Below, in pieces: positions 1 to 15,788 of a stretch of DNA of 64,000 nucleotides. Position numbers and translations under genes: made by a program. The notes beneath the pieces were generated by a model. The model was given only the letters and a program-made list of their open reading frames with translations. It did not search any database and was not told the origin of the DNA. The stretch covers positions 33,395,013 through 33,459,012 of the forward strand of contig JAJEKV010000001.1 of assembly GCA_021234155.1 (NCBI GenBank). Direction: 5' to 3'. How positions within the stretch are numbered: position 1 is the first letter of the stretch; each line of letters begins with the position of its first letter. Origin of the DNA: Isoetes taiwanensis. Lineage: Eukaryota > Streptophyta > Lycopodiopsida > Isoetales > Isoetaceae.

Positions 1-2983
1 CTCTATCGGGGAGTTGGAGAGGATTGAGGCGCCCTTCCGATGGCATTAGGGAGAATGCGGTGTTGCGGCGTATTGTTGCTTTCTGGAGCGGGTTAAAGTC
101 GCGGGGAGGCGTGTGAAGGCGGCCCTTACCTGGTTGAAGGAGGGGGACACAAGTTAAAATTGTGTTCTTGAGCGGCTAGGCAACGGCGATATCAGATCTA
201 TGGCGTCCCTTGCTTTGCACGATGGCGGACTTTGGAGGATCCCCGCTGATTTGCGAGAGGTATGTGCATGCTCATTTCTCGGGGTTTTTCGCATGGCTCT
301 CTTCCCTATGAGCGGGGAGATCACGGGAGCTTGTTTTGGGGGCTTAAGCCATCTATTTTGCCTCACCGGCGTGAGAGCTTGGAGCGAGAACTCTCGAGGA
401 GAGGATTTAGCGGAGGCATATATGTGCATGGTCAAGGATAAATGTCCTAGGCTGGATGGATGGCATCCACAGTGGAGTTCTTTCGGACTTATTGGGAGTG
501 GGCTGGTGAGTCTCATTGTACGAGGTGTATCTTGAGTTCTTTGCGGTCTTCTCAAATGGATAGGATCTTGAATACGCATGCATTTCCTTGATTCCTAAGG
601 TTAAGCGACCTTCTACTATTAATGATTGGAGGCCTATATCCTTGTTGTCCTCGTGTACAAGATTATTGCGAAAAGCCCCTGGCAGAGAAGTTGAAGCCGG
701 TGTTGACTTCTTCCATTAGTAAGGTGCGATCACAGGTTTTGTTCACGGGAGGAACATTTTGACTAATGTTGCCGCAAACTTATGAGGGGCCTTTATTGGG
801 CGGAGAAGCAGTCAAGGCATTGCCTATCTTAAGCTTGACTTTGCCAAAGCTTACGATAGTGTCCGTTGGGAGTTCTTGTGCGCCATGATGTTAGCGTTGG
901 GCTGTGGTCCACGCTTTTACGGAGAACGATCATGAAGCTGCATAGGTCGGCCGCGGGCTACGGTGGTGTGCGGGGGTGAACCCTCGCCTTTTCTCCTTAG
1001 GCGGAGGGTGCGTCGGGGGTGCCCTTTGGCGCCATTTTGTTTACGATTGTGGCGGAGGCATTGTCTCGATTGTTTTGGCTTGATGGTGGAGGAGGGTGGT
1101 GGATGGGCTTGGATGCGGGGATGGTAGTCGGCAGATTATTAACCGGTTCGCCGATGACACTTTCCTCTTCTTGGTGGCAGAAGAGAGGAATTTGCGGAAT
1201 GTAAAGGGTTTGCTGGATACTTTCTCCTTGGCCTCAGGCATTCTTTTGAATTGGGGTAAATGCTCCGCATTATGGGCCCAACTGACTCCGCCTCCCCCTT
1301 GTTTGGCTTTATTCCCTTGGAAGGTGCTTCCAGGTAATGTGTGTACTAAGTTGTTGGGTATTCCCTTTGAAGGGGATGTTTCCATGGGGAGGGTGTGGGA
1401 TGAGATTTTTGCGGGGGTTGCGAAAAACACCTCAATTGGTGGAAGGGTAGCAAGTTGTCCATGGCGGTAGGATCACTATTGCCAAGTCGGTGCTTTGTAG
1501 CACTCATGTGTATCTGACATCTGCGATGTTAGCTCCTCGAGGGTAAGATCTGTGGCTTTGGATAAGATTGTTCGAAATTTTGTGTGGGGCGGGGATGATG
1601 AAGGGGCGGTTGTTAAAGTGGCTTGGTGGAAGTGTCTCCGCCCCCGGGAGGATGGGGGCTTGGCCATTCTGGATTTGGCACTGTATAGTAAGGTATTGGT
1701 CTCCAAGTTTATTTGGAGCGCTCTGCAGGATGGAGCCTCTTCTCCTGGTGTGGCGTTGTTGTTGCGATCTCTTCGCCATTGTGTGGCATTTGGGAAGCCG
1801 TCGTGCATGCATGTGGAGTTGCCTTGAGCCTTTGTTGTATGGTCTCCGGCCTTTCCCACATGCATCCCCTTTTCTCCACGGGGGTGTTGGGGCTTGGGAT
1901 CATGTGCGTGTGCTCTTCGGATAGATTATGCCTCGGTTTATCACCACTCTTCTCCTTTCTTGTGGGTTCCTCTACCCCCACACTTGCCCTTGGCTGCCCA
2001 GCGTGCATGCTTTCGGGGCCTTGAGCCCGTTGGAGGCGAGCTCTTTGTGCTCACCTTGGAGGATTGGTATTAGGGTGGTCAGCTAGCCGTGGGAGTTCTT
2101 CGAGCTTCGCTTTTCGCTGAAGAGGCGTGTAGGAGCTATCACGGGAACAAGTGGCGGGGAGTATTCCGCTACATATACCTATAGTCCCTCGGGATGATGT
2201 GGTGGTGCGGGGTTTGGAAGGTTCATCCGGATGTTGTGTCTTCTTGTTTTGTCGCGGTCTTGTTACGGGTGTTGGCTATTCATGACACTCTGCCCCCTTG
2301 AGGGCAAGTGGTCTTTGCGGCTTCGGGTTCTCGATGGCGCTTCGGTTTGGACGTGGACATGGAGCTCACTTCCTCCACCGAAAGTTAGGGTGCTTATGTG
2401 GCAGGTGAATGTCCTTGTGAGTCAGTTTAGGCCGGGTGTGAGCCCTCTTTGCCCTTGTTGTGGCCTTCATCGTGAGGCGTGGAGCATTATGCGGTTTTAT
2501 GCCCTCACTTGCGGGCTGCACGGGATTGGGTCGGGGCTCTGTTTCGTGAGATTGACTAGCCGCGATTCTTTGCTTCATGTGTATCCTGGTGCTTGGCCGC
2601 TCTTGCAGCAGCAAGCCTTGCATCTGTGCGTGGCTTGGTTGGTGTGGTTGATTTGGAAGTGGCGGCGGTTGTGGATCTTTCAGGGGATTCAGCGGCCTGC
2701 AACCTCTCTGATTCCTCGACTTAGGTACAAGCTATTTCAAAGCTTTCTGGTGTTCCCGGGATTAGTAGAGCGGAAGTTTGCCATTTGGCGGGACTTCTTG
2801 GGTGTTGTAGATGGTGATGGTCGGTTTGTGGCCCGATGGGGTTCTTGCAGTTTTTTGTGAGTTTGTTGTGGAGTGTCGAGGTATCGCTGCCTCTTTGAGG
2901 CAGTTCTCCTTCCTCCTCACTTGCTTTGTAACATTACCATTCTTTTAATATATTGATGACACAGTTCTTAAAAAAAAAAAAAA
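1..2983 (+). mobile_element. L1-like LINE, ORF2 remnant with poly(A) tail (5' end outside window)
   Basis: Decayed non-LTR retrotransposon read in several frames. Visible pieces, in order: TWLKEGDTS near 130 (linker before the reverse transcriptase), LIPKVKRPSTINDWRPISLL near 590-645, KLDFAKAYDSVRWEF near 830-875, RFADDTFLFL near 1,150 (catalytic FADD) and a C-terminal zf-RVT-like part at 2,231-2,860 with PPKVRVLMWQ and a CPCC motif. The order is that of plant L1 ORF2 proteins. The element ends in a 14-nt A tract at 2,970-2,983. Many frameshifts and stops show it is dead. The endonuclease would lie before base 1. Confidence 0.88.
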
Positions 2984-5900
2984 CTTCCGAGATGTCTTAA
3001 CAAAAAAACTATGATTCTTGTACTTCTTCAGATGTTGTATATTGCCGTTTCCAACTGCCAAATGGCATTCGCTGATAGCTCAATAATTTGAAGTTAAATA
3101 AAAGAAAGATAAACAATTAGATGGCTATGCCTGCAACGAGGTTATACAGGACAATACTTGTAGCATTGGGATGTTAGCATCTGCAAGTTAGTACACATTG
3201 GCAGGTTGCAAGAATCGCTATTTCCAACTTGTAGCATCTTATATCTAGTTGAAATCTAAAACTTTAAACATGTGAAATAAGAGATGAAGTACATTACCTT
3301 TGCACAGTTGTGCATGGTGCCGCAATGCGTCTTTCTCTTGTAATTGTTGCTAGCTTTCATAGAGGCAATCTCTATATTGAAAAGCATACCCTCTAAGGTT
3401 TGGAAAACTATGTGCAAGCACTTGCTCCAGCCTACTACTTCAAAAAGTTGTTGAGTTAACAAAATATTTGCCTTCGTCACAGATACTTATTTTTTAACTG
3501 TAACTCATGATCTTGTCATACATAGCATCATGAGAGTCTTTGAGCTTGCTGGCCTCTTTGTAAATATGACTTTGTCCCTAACCAATGACATAGATTCTTC
3601 TAGTAAGAAGTGTGATATAAGCTTATTTGGATGTGCAAGAATGAGCTCCTAAGATGTACTATTTATCAGAATTACATTAGGATACTTCTAAGCATTTCAC
3701 TGCAGATAAATAATGCTGGATCTGGATGAATTAGTATTCACCCATTCAAAACTCAAATCTCTTTTTATCTCCTTAAGCGCAAGATGTCTCATAAACTAAG
3801 AAAGCATAGAATAGAAAGGAAGTGAACTAAGCGTGATATTGTAAAGTGTATTCTATTCACATCTAGAATTTGGCTCTACTATATCAACCAAAGGAAGGAT
3901 CGATTCTAGAAAAACCGCTTAGCCTATAAAGTCTGGCGAACCTCGTTCTAAAAAAACTTTCACCCTAAAACTTAAAAATCAATTGTCTTAAATATAAGGT
4001 GTCTAAAAAAAGTTTAGCCTAACAAAAAAAAAAAAACACACGACCTAAAGGAAAAAAAAAAAGCAATTGTATAAGGAAAAAAAAGCGCAAAATGAGTTTC
4101 TGATCGCCATAAAATAATTTGGCGTCCAAAACACGAAAAACTTTAAGGTATATTCATATGAGACAATATAAGAAAGTTTTTCACCGCCGAAAAAATGATT
4201 AGGCAGTAAATGGTCGTCATATTAGAAGATATGCCTATAATATTCCAAAAGATACCCAAACCCACCCTCCCCCTAACGAATTGCCCCTTAACAGGGGGCA
4301 ATAAAAAACCACAAACTACATACCATGGACGAAATTAGAAGCCTTGCAATTTAAGCAACCAGCCAATCCTTACCCACTATTAAGTCAATTCAAATTAATT
4401 CAATTCTAGAAATTGACACCTCCCCAAAAAAAAAAAAAAAAAACCACCCAAATAATAATACTTCATTGTTGGTTAATAAATTTCATTTCTAAATTGTGCA
4501 TTATGTAGGACATCGCAATGTGACTGGCTATTAGAGCTTTCATGGAGGCAATGCTTCAACATGTGACCTACGTCGTATGCAAAGCCTTTCATGCCCCATA
4601 ATAGAGCATTCTCAATATCAGTAATACTCGAATGTTTCTTTCATAGTTAGCATAATCATTAAAGATTTAGTAAGTTACGAAACTGCTCATATGGAAAAGG
4701 GTATTCAGAGTCTTGGTCTTGAGTGGAGAAAATAATATCAACTGGTGTATCCATGTCTGCAACAATTTGAACATGCAATGAATTCTACAGCCTGCTTTAA
4801 TCCTCATGCAATACTAACATCACGCATTGAAAAACAATAATCCTAAATCGAACACCTAAATTTGGAGGTATGCACCAGATCAATGGTTAGAGATTGATCA
4901 ATTATCCGAGATTGATTGTCGAAGAGTGTGTTCTAAAATTTTGGAGGCTTCCTTCAACGCGAGAAGTCGACGAAATCTTCTTGACTATTTTCCATAACCC
5001 TAATTATCAACCAAATTTTTGATAGTTAAACTAGGGAGCGGCACTGCCACTTTGGCCCAAAAGTTAGAGGGCATCGATGCATTGGAATCCTATTTGGGCA
5101 ATAAACTGTAACGTGGCAAGTTTTAAATATTTATAGCCTTATTGCCATAACTAATTGTTCATCTCGATTCTCACTCTACAAATAACTCAGAAAAAAAAGT
5201 TGAAAATTTTATTCAAATGCCATTAATTTTGTAAACAATTTTCCAAAACGTCCTTTGTATTTTCAAAATTACCAAAATACAGAAAATAGTCTAATTTTTC
5301 TCCCGCAACTGGCGTCCCTAGGTGCTTTAGAAGGTACTTTGTACTGAAAGCTACATGAAGCTGCAGACTAACTGAAAAAAGCTGATGTATATGGACATGG
5401 AATCGTTTTATTAGGGCTTCTTACAGGGAAACAATCAATTACTTGCGTAAAACTTGGCTTACTAACTGAAAATACCTATGTATACGGACATGAAATTGGT
5501 TTGTTATAGCTTCTTACAGAAAAACGACCAATTATTGTACAGAAAGTATATTTAATAGCTTATCTTCATGCTTTAGAGATCTGTATCGAACTAAACATCT
5601 AAAGAATGCAATTGACACAACTATACTTAGTTCATGCACGTCTTCACACAACCTTTTCTATCTTCAGTTTGAAAAATGAGTAGTCACTAAGAAAATATAA
5701 GAAATTATTGTTTCAACATAATCATTTTTGCAATTTCATCCCATTATCCAAACTATTCATCAAATGAATAGCCCCTAGAAAAATATAACAAATTATTGTT
5801 TAAGGATAATCATGCAATTCCATAGCACCAACCGAATTCCAATATGCAACATTGTTCAATCGATCGCACTGACACATCTTGGTTCTTCAGATGGAATGTG

Positions 5901-6049
5901 CATGAATACGGGTGCATACATGTGCCGAACAATGAGATCGCAATTGCTTGAAGTAGTATCTAGACGCATGATTTTCTTAAGCTCTGGGAATGCCAATGCT
6001 TTATAGTTGGTAAACACATCACACTACAAAAGCTAGATTAATCACACGC
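2984..6049. other. AT-rich interval without recognisable gene; imperfect tandem repeats
   Basis: No recognisable coding sequence; the open frames are short and resemble nothing known to me. Several A tracts (for example 4,424-4,441). Two imperfect tandem duplications are visible: one of about 93 bp at 5,369-5,540 (both copies contain CTTCTTACAG), and one of about 87 bp at 5,688-5,820 (both copies contain AAATTATTGTTT). Confidence 0.6.
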
Positions 6050-6575
6050 TTGTCAAGCATCAACGACAGTAGTTGTTGACACATTTGTCCGTGAAGAAGC
6101 GCAAAAAAATTGTGTCCCTTCGGACTGAGGCACACCACCTCAGAATTGAGACATGTAGATGGGCCTGAGAAGAGCGAGAGAACAAGATCTTTCAATGTTG
6201 CCAAATGGGTTATTGAAGATGAGTTTCACACTCTTCAGAAACGCCCAACATTTGCGCACAATATATATGTCGTGTCAATTATAACTGTTGCTAAATGTGA
6301 TATTGCAAATGCCTTCAATAGCGGCACTAGCATCATATATCTGGGAGGTGCTAGACACGTGAGCTCAATTGTGTCCTTCACTATTGACATGTACTAATGT
6401 ACAATTTATCAGCAAGCTTATTACTGCTAAAGTTCTTCGTCGAAACCCTTATGCGGCCTTGGACAGTAATAAACTTATTGTATTCTTTATTTGGGTCCTA
6501 TATGCCTCAATCTCCGGGACTATATGCCTCGATCTTCGGGGACGATAAAATTCAATTCAATTCAACAATAAAAGT
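6050..6575 (+). mobile_element. 3' fragment of GC-rich LINE family (LINE-2)
   Basis: Degenerate C-terminal coding sequence followed by a 3' UTR, matching the 3' end of the long LINE at 10,580-15,788. The peptide IEDEFHTLQKRPTF (about 6,212-6,253) matches IEDESHTFQSCPAF of the longer copy, and AEAHHLR-like sequence precedes both. Both 3' ends have GACGATAAAA followed by a simple repeat; here it is TTCAA repeated from 6,551. Truncated at its 5' end and AT-shifted relative to the longer copy, so older. It lies just upstream of the subtilase start. Confidence 0.72.
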
Positions 6576-6879
6576 CAAAGTCAATTCAATTCTTAACCAC
6601 AACAGCTAAGTGGCCCAACATTCTGTGCCCAAACTAGCTCTCTAACTAACGATTCCCCGTAAAGGTCAATCCAAAAATTCATCACCTTACTGCAGGCACT
6701 CGTTACATTGGATGGAAGTGATGGATAGGCTGGCTACAAGTTATTAACTCTCACTTTCAAATGGAATTGATTTGAAAGAAACCAAATTGAGGTAAAAGCA
6801 ATAAAAAGAAAGTGTTCAGACCGACCATGTCGGTGTCCACCGCCCATTTAAAAAACAAATGCTCACCATCCCAGAGGGG
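6576..6879. promoter_or_regulatory. Upstream region of subtilase gene
   Basis: The 300 bp between the LINE-2 fragment and the subtilase ATG must hold the proximal promoter and leader. An AT-rich stretch CCCATTTAAAAAACAAATG lies directly before the start; no clear canonical TATA box is visible at the expected distance. An in-frame ATG at 6,859 would add seven residues before the signal peptide. Confidence 0.3.
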
Positions 6880-10114
<3,235 letters not shown>

Positions 10115-10435
10115 TATTATCACCACCTGTAATTTACTGGAAATTTTGGAGAGAACCTAGGTTTATGACCAAATTAAGACTTTGAGATCTCGTTCTGTGT
10201 TGCTATGGTTTTGGTTTTATGGTCAATGGCTTTATTTGAAATGGAACCACACATGCATCATGGCAAATACGTTGGAACAATTCAAGCTTACAACATGACA
10301 TAGATTGCATGATGGCTCTAAAATTTTTATTTTGGTGTGTTATAGATGTTTTTTTGGTTTGGAAAAAAAGTAGAAATTCAAAACTCATTGGCAAATACAA
10401 ATCTCATAACTAAAACATTTTTTTTTATACAAAAC
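10115..10435. other. Subtilase 3' flank, no gene seen
   Basis: Follows the subtilase stop codon. AT-rich, no coding pattern. It presumably contains the 3' UTR and polyadenylation region. Confidence 0.4.
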
Positions 10436-10830
10436 GTGGACAAAACGTGGCCAATGACCAAAATATAAGGAACCGTAGCCGAATGGTGGACAAAACGTGG
10501 CCAATGGCCAAAATATGAATGGCCATACTTTTGCCCTGTTTCCCAGATTGTAATTTTGCCGTCTTTGCCCCTTTGCCCTGTTCGCAGCCAGAGACCCCTC
10601 AAACTTTGGAACCCCCAAACCCCCAAAAGGTGCTCTGACCGCGATTTTGAGTCCCCAAATTGAATTCTAAGCACCCTTTTCGGCCGAGAGACCCCTCAAA
10701 CTTTGGAGCCCCCAAAACCCCCAAACCCCCAAAAGGTGCTCTGACCGCGATTTTGAGTCCCCAAATTGATTCTAAGCATCCTTTTCGCAGCCGTAAACCC
10801 TCAAACTTTGGAAACCCAAAGGCGAGGGCC
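10436..10830 (+). repeat. Tandem repeats at the 5' side of LINE-2
   Basis: Two repeat sets. First, GGACAAAACGTGGCCAATG occurs at about 10,437 and 10,489 (period about 51 bp). Second, a unit of 97-105 bp beginning near GAGACCCCTCAAACTTTGG occurs at 10,591 and 10,688, with a third partial copy at 10,793; each full copy contains CCCCAAAAGGTGCTCTGACC. They directly precede the GC-rich LINE and may be its 5' UTR monomers, as in some L1 families, but this is inference. Confidence 0.6.
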
Positions 10831-12333
10831 GCCACGCAAAAAACGGTCCCGATCACCATCATGGACCCGAGGGGAGAGTCATCCTCCATGAAGAAGGAGG
10901 CTCTGCTAAGGCTAAGGCCCCCGCGGCCACCGCCCGGCGGAAGGGGATTGATTGCTCGACCACGCAGAACTCCCGCCTCGGCAGAGAGAATTGAGCCACG
11001 CCAAAGCGGGCGTGGAGGCTAACAAAGCCCATACCGAGGCTAACAAAGCGTTCGCCGGGCCGGGTATGGCAAAGGGAGATGGAGTCCCTCGGCACCCCAT
11101 GTGCTCGGCGGCAACCGATGGTCGAAAGAACCGCATCACGTGTCCGGAGACCCGCGACACGCCCTTTGGCCCGGCACACTTCTCGAACGAATCGGGCGAA
11201 AGCAGGGACATGCGGGCCGCCTAGACTCGTGTTCATCACTCGACACCATGACACAGGGAGGGCGGGCAATGCATGAGGCGATGGTCACGCGGTGTCACCG
11301 GCCGGTCGAGGGTTGAGAAAGCCACCACCATGGCATCGGGAGCGGCAGCCGCTCTTGCGGCAGGCCAGCGGTCACGGCCGGGTTCTTGAGTACGATCCGA
11401 ACATAAAGCCCGTTTGACGCTTCTTGCGTGTCTTTGAGAACGCCGAAGCTTGAGCACAGGGGGTTGCGGGCAGCCATCCATAGAGCGGGACAGGGGTCCC
11501 CTCACAGGGTTTATAGTTGCGGCCCGGTCTGCGGTCGGGGAGATGGCCAAGCGGCGGCCGAGGCCCACGCAAGAGCTGTGCTCCGACTTCCAGGGCCGAG
11601 GGCCGGCTCCGGACGCTACCTGCCCAGCGACCTCCACAGCCGTGACGGGGACCACACCGCTGCTGCCCGCCTCAACCACCCCTCGCCATCCCAGCCACCA
11701 CCACCGCCACCCCCAAAGGCCCGGCCCTCGCCCAACTTTGACCCGCATGAGAACTCCAAGAACGTGACGGAGAGGCCACAACCGTAGTCCGAGGCATGCC
11801 GAAGAGGGAGGGGAGAGTCTCGCCCACAACATCCGGAACACACATTTTCGACGATGACATTCCCGGGCCGCTTCACATTTCCCGAAAGCCCGCCATGGGG
11901 CTCAAAGACTGTCGCGGACCGCATTGTCATATTCGCGGTTGCGGATGCGCCAGTGCGTGATGCCATATTGCGCCGGGCAAGGTGCGGAAGGGGACATCCC
12001 CTCAGACGTGGACCGACCCTCACACCCGCACAAATGAGGCACGCAGACAGAGCTTGTCGGTCGCATTCGCCACCAAGGGGCGCCGCAGATTGGTCCGGCA
12101 GATGCACATTTTCCGCCCGGCTGAATCTAGCTGCGGACCCCGCAGCCCCAAACCGCAATGAAACGTGGCCCTGCTTCGCTTCTCCTACCACGCCCCCTTC
12201 TCCTGCTCCCTCACGACCCACGCCCTCTCAGCCACATGATGCCTCCACTCCATCTACTTCTCGCTCAGCCTCTGCTTCCCGCCCTTCCCCCGCGACTCAA
12301 GCTGCGCATACCACGGCTGCTGACAAATAGGAA
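10831..12333 (+). pseudogene. Putative degenerate LINE-2 ORF1 region
   Basis: GC-rich, open in several frames, lying between the 5' repeats and the endonuclease. The last open frame (11,854-12,330) ends directly before the endonuclease frame and is rich in Pro, Ser, Thr and Ala near its end. No zinc knuckle or other ORF1 domain is clear. The ORF1 assignment rests on position only. Confidence 0.35.
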
Positions 12334-15300
12334 TTGTTTTTTCGGGTGGTCTCATGGAATTGTCGAGGCTTCCCTTGGCAGAAGGGGGACAGTCTCAACT
12401 CCGTGGCAGCCGATATGGATCTCATCTTTCTCATGGAGACATGGAGCATCTTTGGAGCCGCGGGCTACGATCTGCTTGGGGTTACCAACATTTCTCGGTC
12501 TTCAATACACATGCGGAGACCGAGGGGTCATGGTGGGGTTGCTTGCTACTACCGGACAACCTTGGCACATTCGGTTACCCTCCAGAAGACAGACAGACAC
12601 AACCGGTACTTTTCTGGCCGCCTGTTATTTCCCTCACGCAGAGAGCACCTTCTATCGCAGCCACTCCGATGTGGATAGGATGGACCCTTATGTCGATCTA
12701 TATGATGACATCTGGCCCGGCCTAGCGGTTGGGTAGGGTCGTCCTTCTTGGGGATTTCAATGCACGGACGGGGAGTAGAGCAGCCCGTGAGACTTGACCC
12801 CTCACGACGATGTCCCCGCAGCCTACGTCCCACAGAGGCAACCCGCCACGAGGATCGGATGACGGCCAGTGTCACTTTCGCTTTGGCGCACGATTTGCTC
12901 TGCTATGTGGTATTTTTGACTTGATAATTTGCAATGGCTCATCCGCGGTGGCTCGCTTCTGCGCAAGTGCACATGCGGGCGTGACAATCGTGGTGGAGGG
13001 TCTAGTGTGGTGGACTATGTGCTCAGTGGTTGCGCCAAGATATGCATCTCATCGGTCGTTTCCGTGGGGCACCGACATCGGGGATGAGGAGGTCGACTCG
13101 GATCACCTCCCACTTTATTTGGACATGGTTTGGCAAGCCGCCCGAACCCCCACTATACCCGCCCCTCGCCATCCTCGGTTCGCGACTAGATTATGAGCGA
13201 GGGCGGACTACGCCGAGATGCTCATGGGCCTTACGCCCGGCAATTACACGGACCCCACACTAGAGCGGCGGACAAACCGGTCGACTTCGCTATTACGGGA
13301 TCACGTGAGGCGGGTGCTTTGGCGGCCCCAGCGTGCCGCTCGGGGAAAGACAACATTTCCGTGTAACCGATGGTTTGATGCGGAGTGTAAAGAACGCAGC
13401 GCCGGCTCGGCCACATTCTAGATCCGTGCCCCGCTTGCGGGCCACCACCGCGATGCAGCCCCATCCGGCGAAGGGAGACAAAGGCGGTACCTTGCCGTGC
13501 ATCGTGGGGAGATGTTCGCCCTACTAGACACTCATCCTCGAACCTTTTGGCGCAGAGTGCTTGAAGGCCAGCCCGACCTACGGGGGACATCACACCCGTG
13601 CAAGGGGAACGGTACTTGCGCTGAAATCTATGACCCACCGGGGGGCACGCGTCGCCCATACCCCCACAGATGGCCCCCCATTGGTTCTCGCGGAGGAAGA
13701 TGTTGTGGAGGGCCCGCAGGGTGGCTAATGGGAAGGCGGTGACCTCGATGGTATCTGCCGAAGTTACTCAAATGGGCGGGGGCAGCCGTGCCGATCCTCA
13801 CTACCCCGTTCAACGAGCATTGCGGGAAGGTTTCCCAGACAATAGACCACAAGCGTGGATTGTCCCCATTCACAAGGCGGGGCGACCCACACCGTCCGAC
13901 CAATTCATCGGACGATCATGGTCATTCGATTTTGCCAAACCGTTGGTGGCATTCTCGGCGGCAGTTGACCCGGCTGCCGGCGGCGGCCAGATGTGCGAGC
14001 CCTCACACAAGCGGGTTTTAGACCCTCCACTCAACGATTGACTATATCTTTACACTGCGGGCATTGATTGAAGACAGTCGGAACCATCGGCATGACTTGT
14101 ATTGCTGTTTTGTGGACTTCGCGAAGGCTTTTGATACGATCCCCGAGAAAAGCTATGGGCTAGATGCGTCAATCGGGCTGCCGCTGCAGTGCGTAATGCC
14201 ATATCTGGTATATGAGAGTTGTTTTGGCGGATGCGACCGACGGGCCAAGCATTCACCCGGTAGTATCGGTCCGGCAGGGCTGCCCCTCTCACCAACACTT
14301 TTGGCCTCTACATTGATCGGTTAGAGCCCCGGCTTCTCGAGCATGGGGGATGGCATACAACTTTTGCACTGGGTCATCCGCCAGCTCATCTATCTATGGA
14401 CGATGTTGACCTTCTGGCCCACACCCTAGAAGCTATGCAGTCTCATCTGGATGCCCTAGACACATTCTGTCAGGCTACAGACATGGCGTGAATCTGGCCA
14501 AGACCAGGGTGGTTTTCATATCCTCTTCACGCCATCCCACGCCTCCTGCACTCACATATTGGGGACAGCCTGTGGAGGTCACGCCCACCTACAAGTACCT
14601 AGGGGTGGAGTTCCCCTCCTCGCTCTGGGGAGGCGTCCATCCGCTTCTTGGTGACAATTAGGCCGGAAAGCGCTTTATGCCATCTTGCGAACAACAGTCA
14701 CCACCAGCAGAGCTCTATGATTGGGGCCAATCACATCGAGCCCGGTCCTTCGTATGGGTTCGAGGTTTGGGGCCCGATCGTCTCTTTGGCGACCTGGAAT
14801 GACTTGGAGCAGGTGCAGAAGGCATTTTTGGCACGAGCACTTGGGGTGAAACCTTCAGTCCCCTATCAGATTCTGCTGCAGGAAACTGGATTCTTGCGCT
14901 TCCGGCGGCAGCCTTGATAGACACATCGCCTATTTTCGAGAAAGTGGTTAATATGGGTGATGCTCGGCTCCGCACTTTGAACGCTTATGGCAATGGGCCC
15001 GCAGCAGCCCGGGCTGTGTTGAGGGTAAGAGAGATCGCTGGTTCGCCCGGATGGAACGTCAGAGGAGCACATGCGCAGGTGGACACAGAGGCCGATCATG
15101 ACAGCCTGTGAGAGTACCTGGACGCTTGCTTCCTTGGCAAGCTCTGGGACCTCGGCGCTCTAGAGCAGGTCAAAACGGCCCATTACAAGGAGCACATCGA
15201 CCCCGTGTCAGCCCGGGGCCCGCAGCTCTACCTGCGTTCCCCGCCTCGCCCAAGCGCAAGACTCATTGCCTCCATTCGAGCAGGTGCCCACCATCTTCGC

Positions 15301-15590
15301 TCGAGGCGGGCGGTGGGTGGGGAGCCCCCGCCAGACGAGCTCTGTCGGTCTTTGTCAAACGGGTGTCATTGAGGATGAGTCTCACACTTTCCAGAGTTGC
15401 CCAGCATTCAGTCAGATCCGGGCCAGATACGCTCTCTTAGTACGACCGGACTTGCCCCTACATTTGCTGATGAACACACCGTCAGTACGTGCTCTGGGGT
15501 CATATATTCAGGAGGTACTGGATTTGCGAGCTCACCTTTGCCCCCGCCTGGCTGCCTGCTGATCAGGCACTACGGGTGCGGTGCATGAGT
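12334..15590 (+). pseudogene. LINE-2 ORF2 remnant: AP-type endonuclease and reverse transcriptase
   Basis: Degenerate ORF2 in at least four frames. Endonuclease: RVVSWNCRG at about 12,342, METW at about 12,433, VLLGDFNARTG at about 12,740, SSVVDYVLSG near 13,000, DSDHLPL near 13,096. Reverse transcriptase: AWIVPIHKAGRPTPSD near 13,850, CCFVDFAKAFDTIP near 14,105, GCPLSPTLFGLYIDRL near 14,278, SMDDVDLLA near 14,394 (catalytic DD), VNLAKTRVVFISS near 14,491, YKYLGVEF near 14,594. C-terminal part VIEDESHTFQSCPAF near 15,366. Domain order is complete, but the frameshifts make it inactive. Base composition is much richer in GC than the flanks. Confidence 0.85.
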
Positions 15591-15788
15591 GTATATATTT
15601 GTGTGTTTTTGCATTTTGTATATTGGAACAGTTTGTCAGCAGGCTGATTGCTGCCACGGTTTTTCCCTCGAAAACCCTTCGGGGCGGGGGTTTTTTAATC
15701 CGGGTAGTAATCCGCTTGCTGCGCTTTTGTATTGGGTCTCCGTGGACGATAAAAATACCTACCTTCCTTCCTTCCTTCCTTCCTTCCT

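Larger units (their letters stand above)
10580..15788 (+). mobile_element. GC-rich non-LTR retrotransposon LINE-2, near full length, microsatellite tail
   Basis: Covers the presumed 5' repeats, ORF1 region, ORF2 remnant and 3' UTR. It ends with GACGATAAAA and then a CTTC microsatellite at 15,758-15,788 instead of poly(A). The same GACGATAAAA end occurs at 6,541 and 8,463. Short tandem-repeat tails rather than poly(A) are known in RTE- and I-like LINE groups; the clade cannot be fixed here. Confidence 0.78.

Noticed and set aside
11236-12221. Long - strand open frames in the GC-rich LINE
   Set aside because: Antisense to the LINE; high GC content makes chance open frames common, and no domain is visible.
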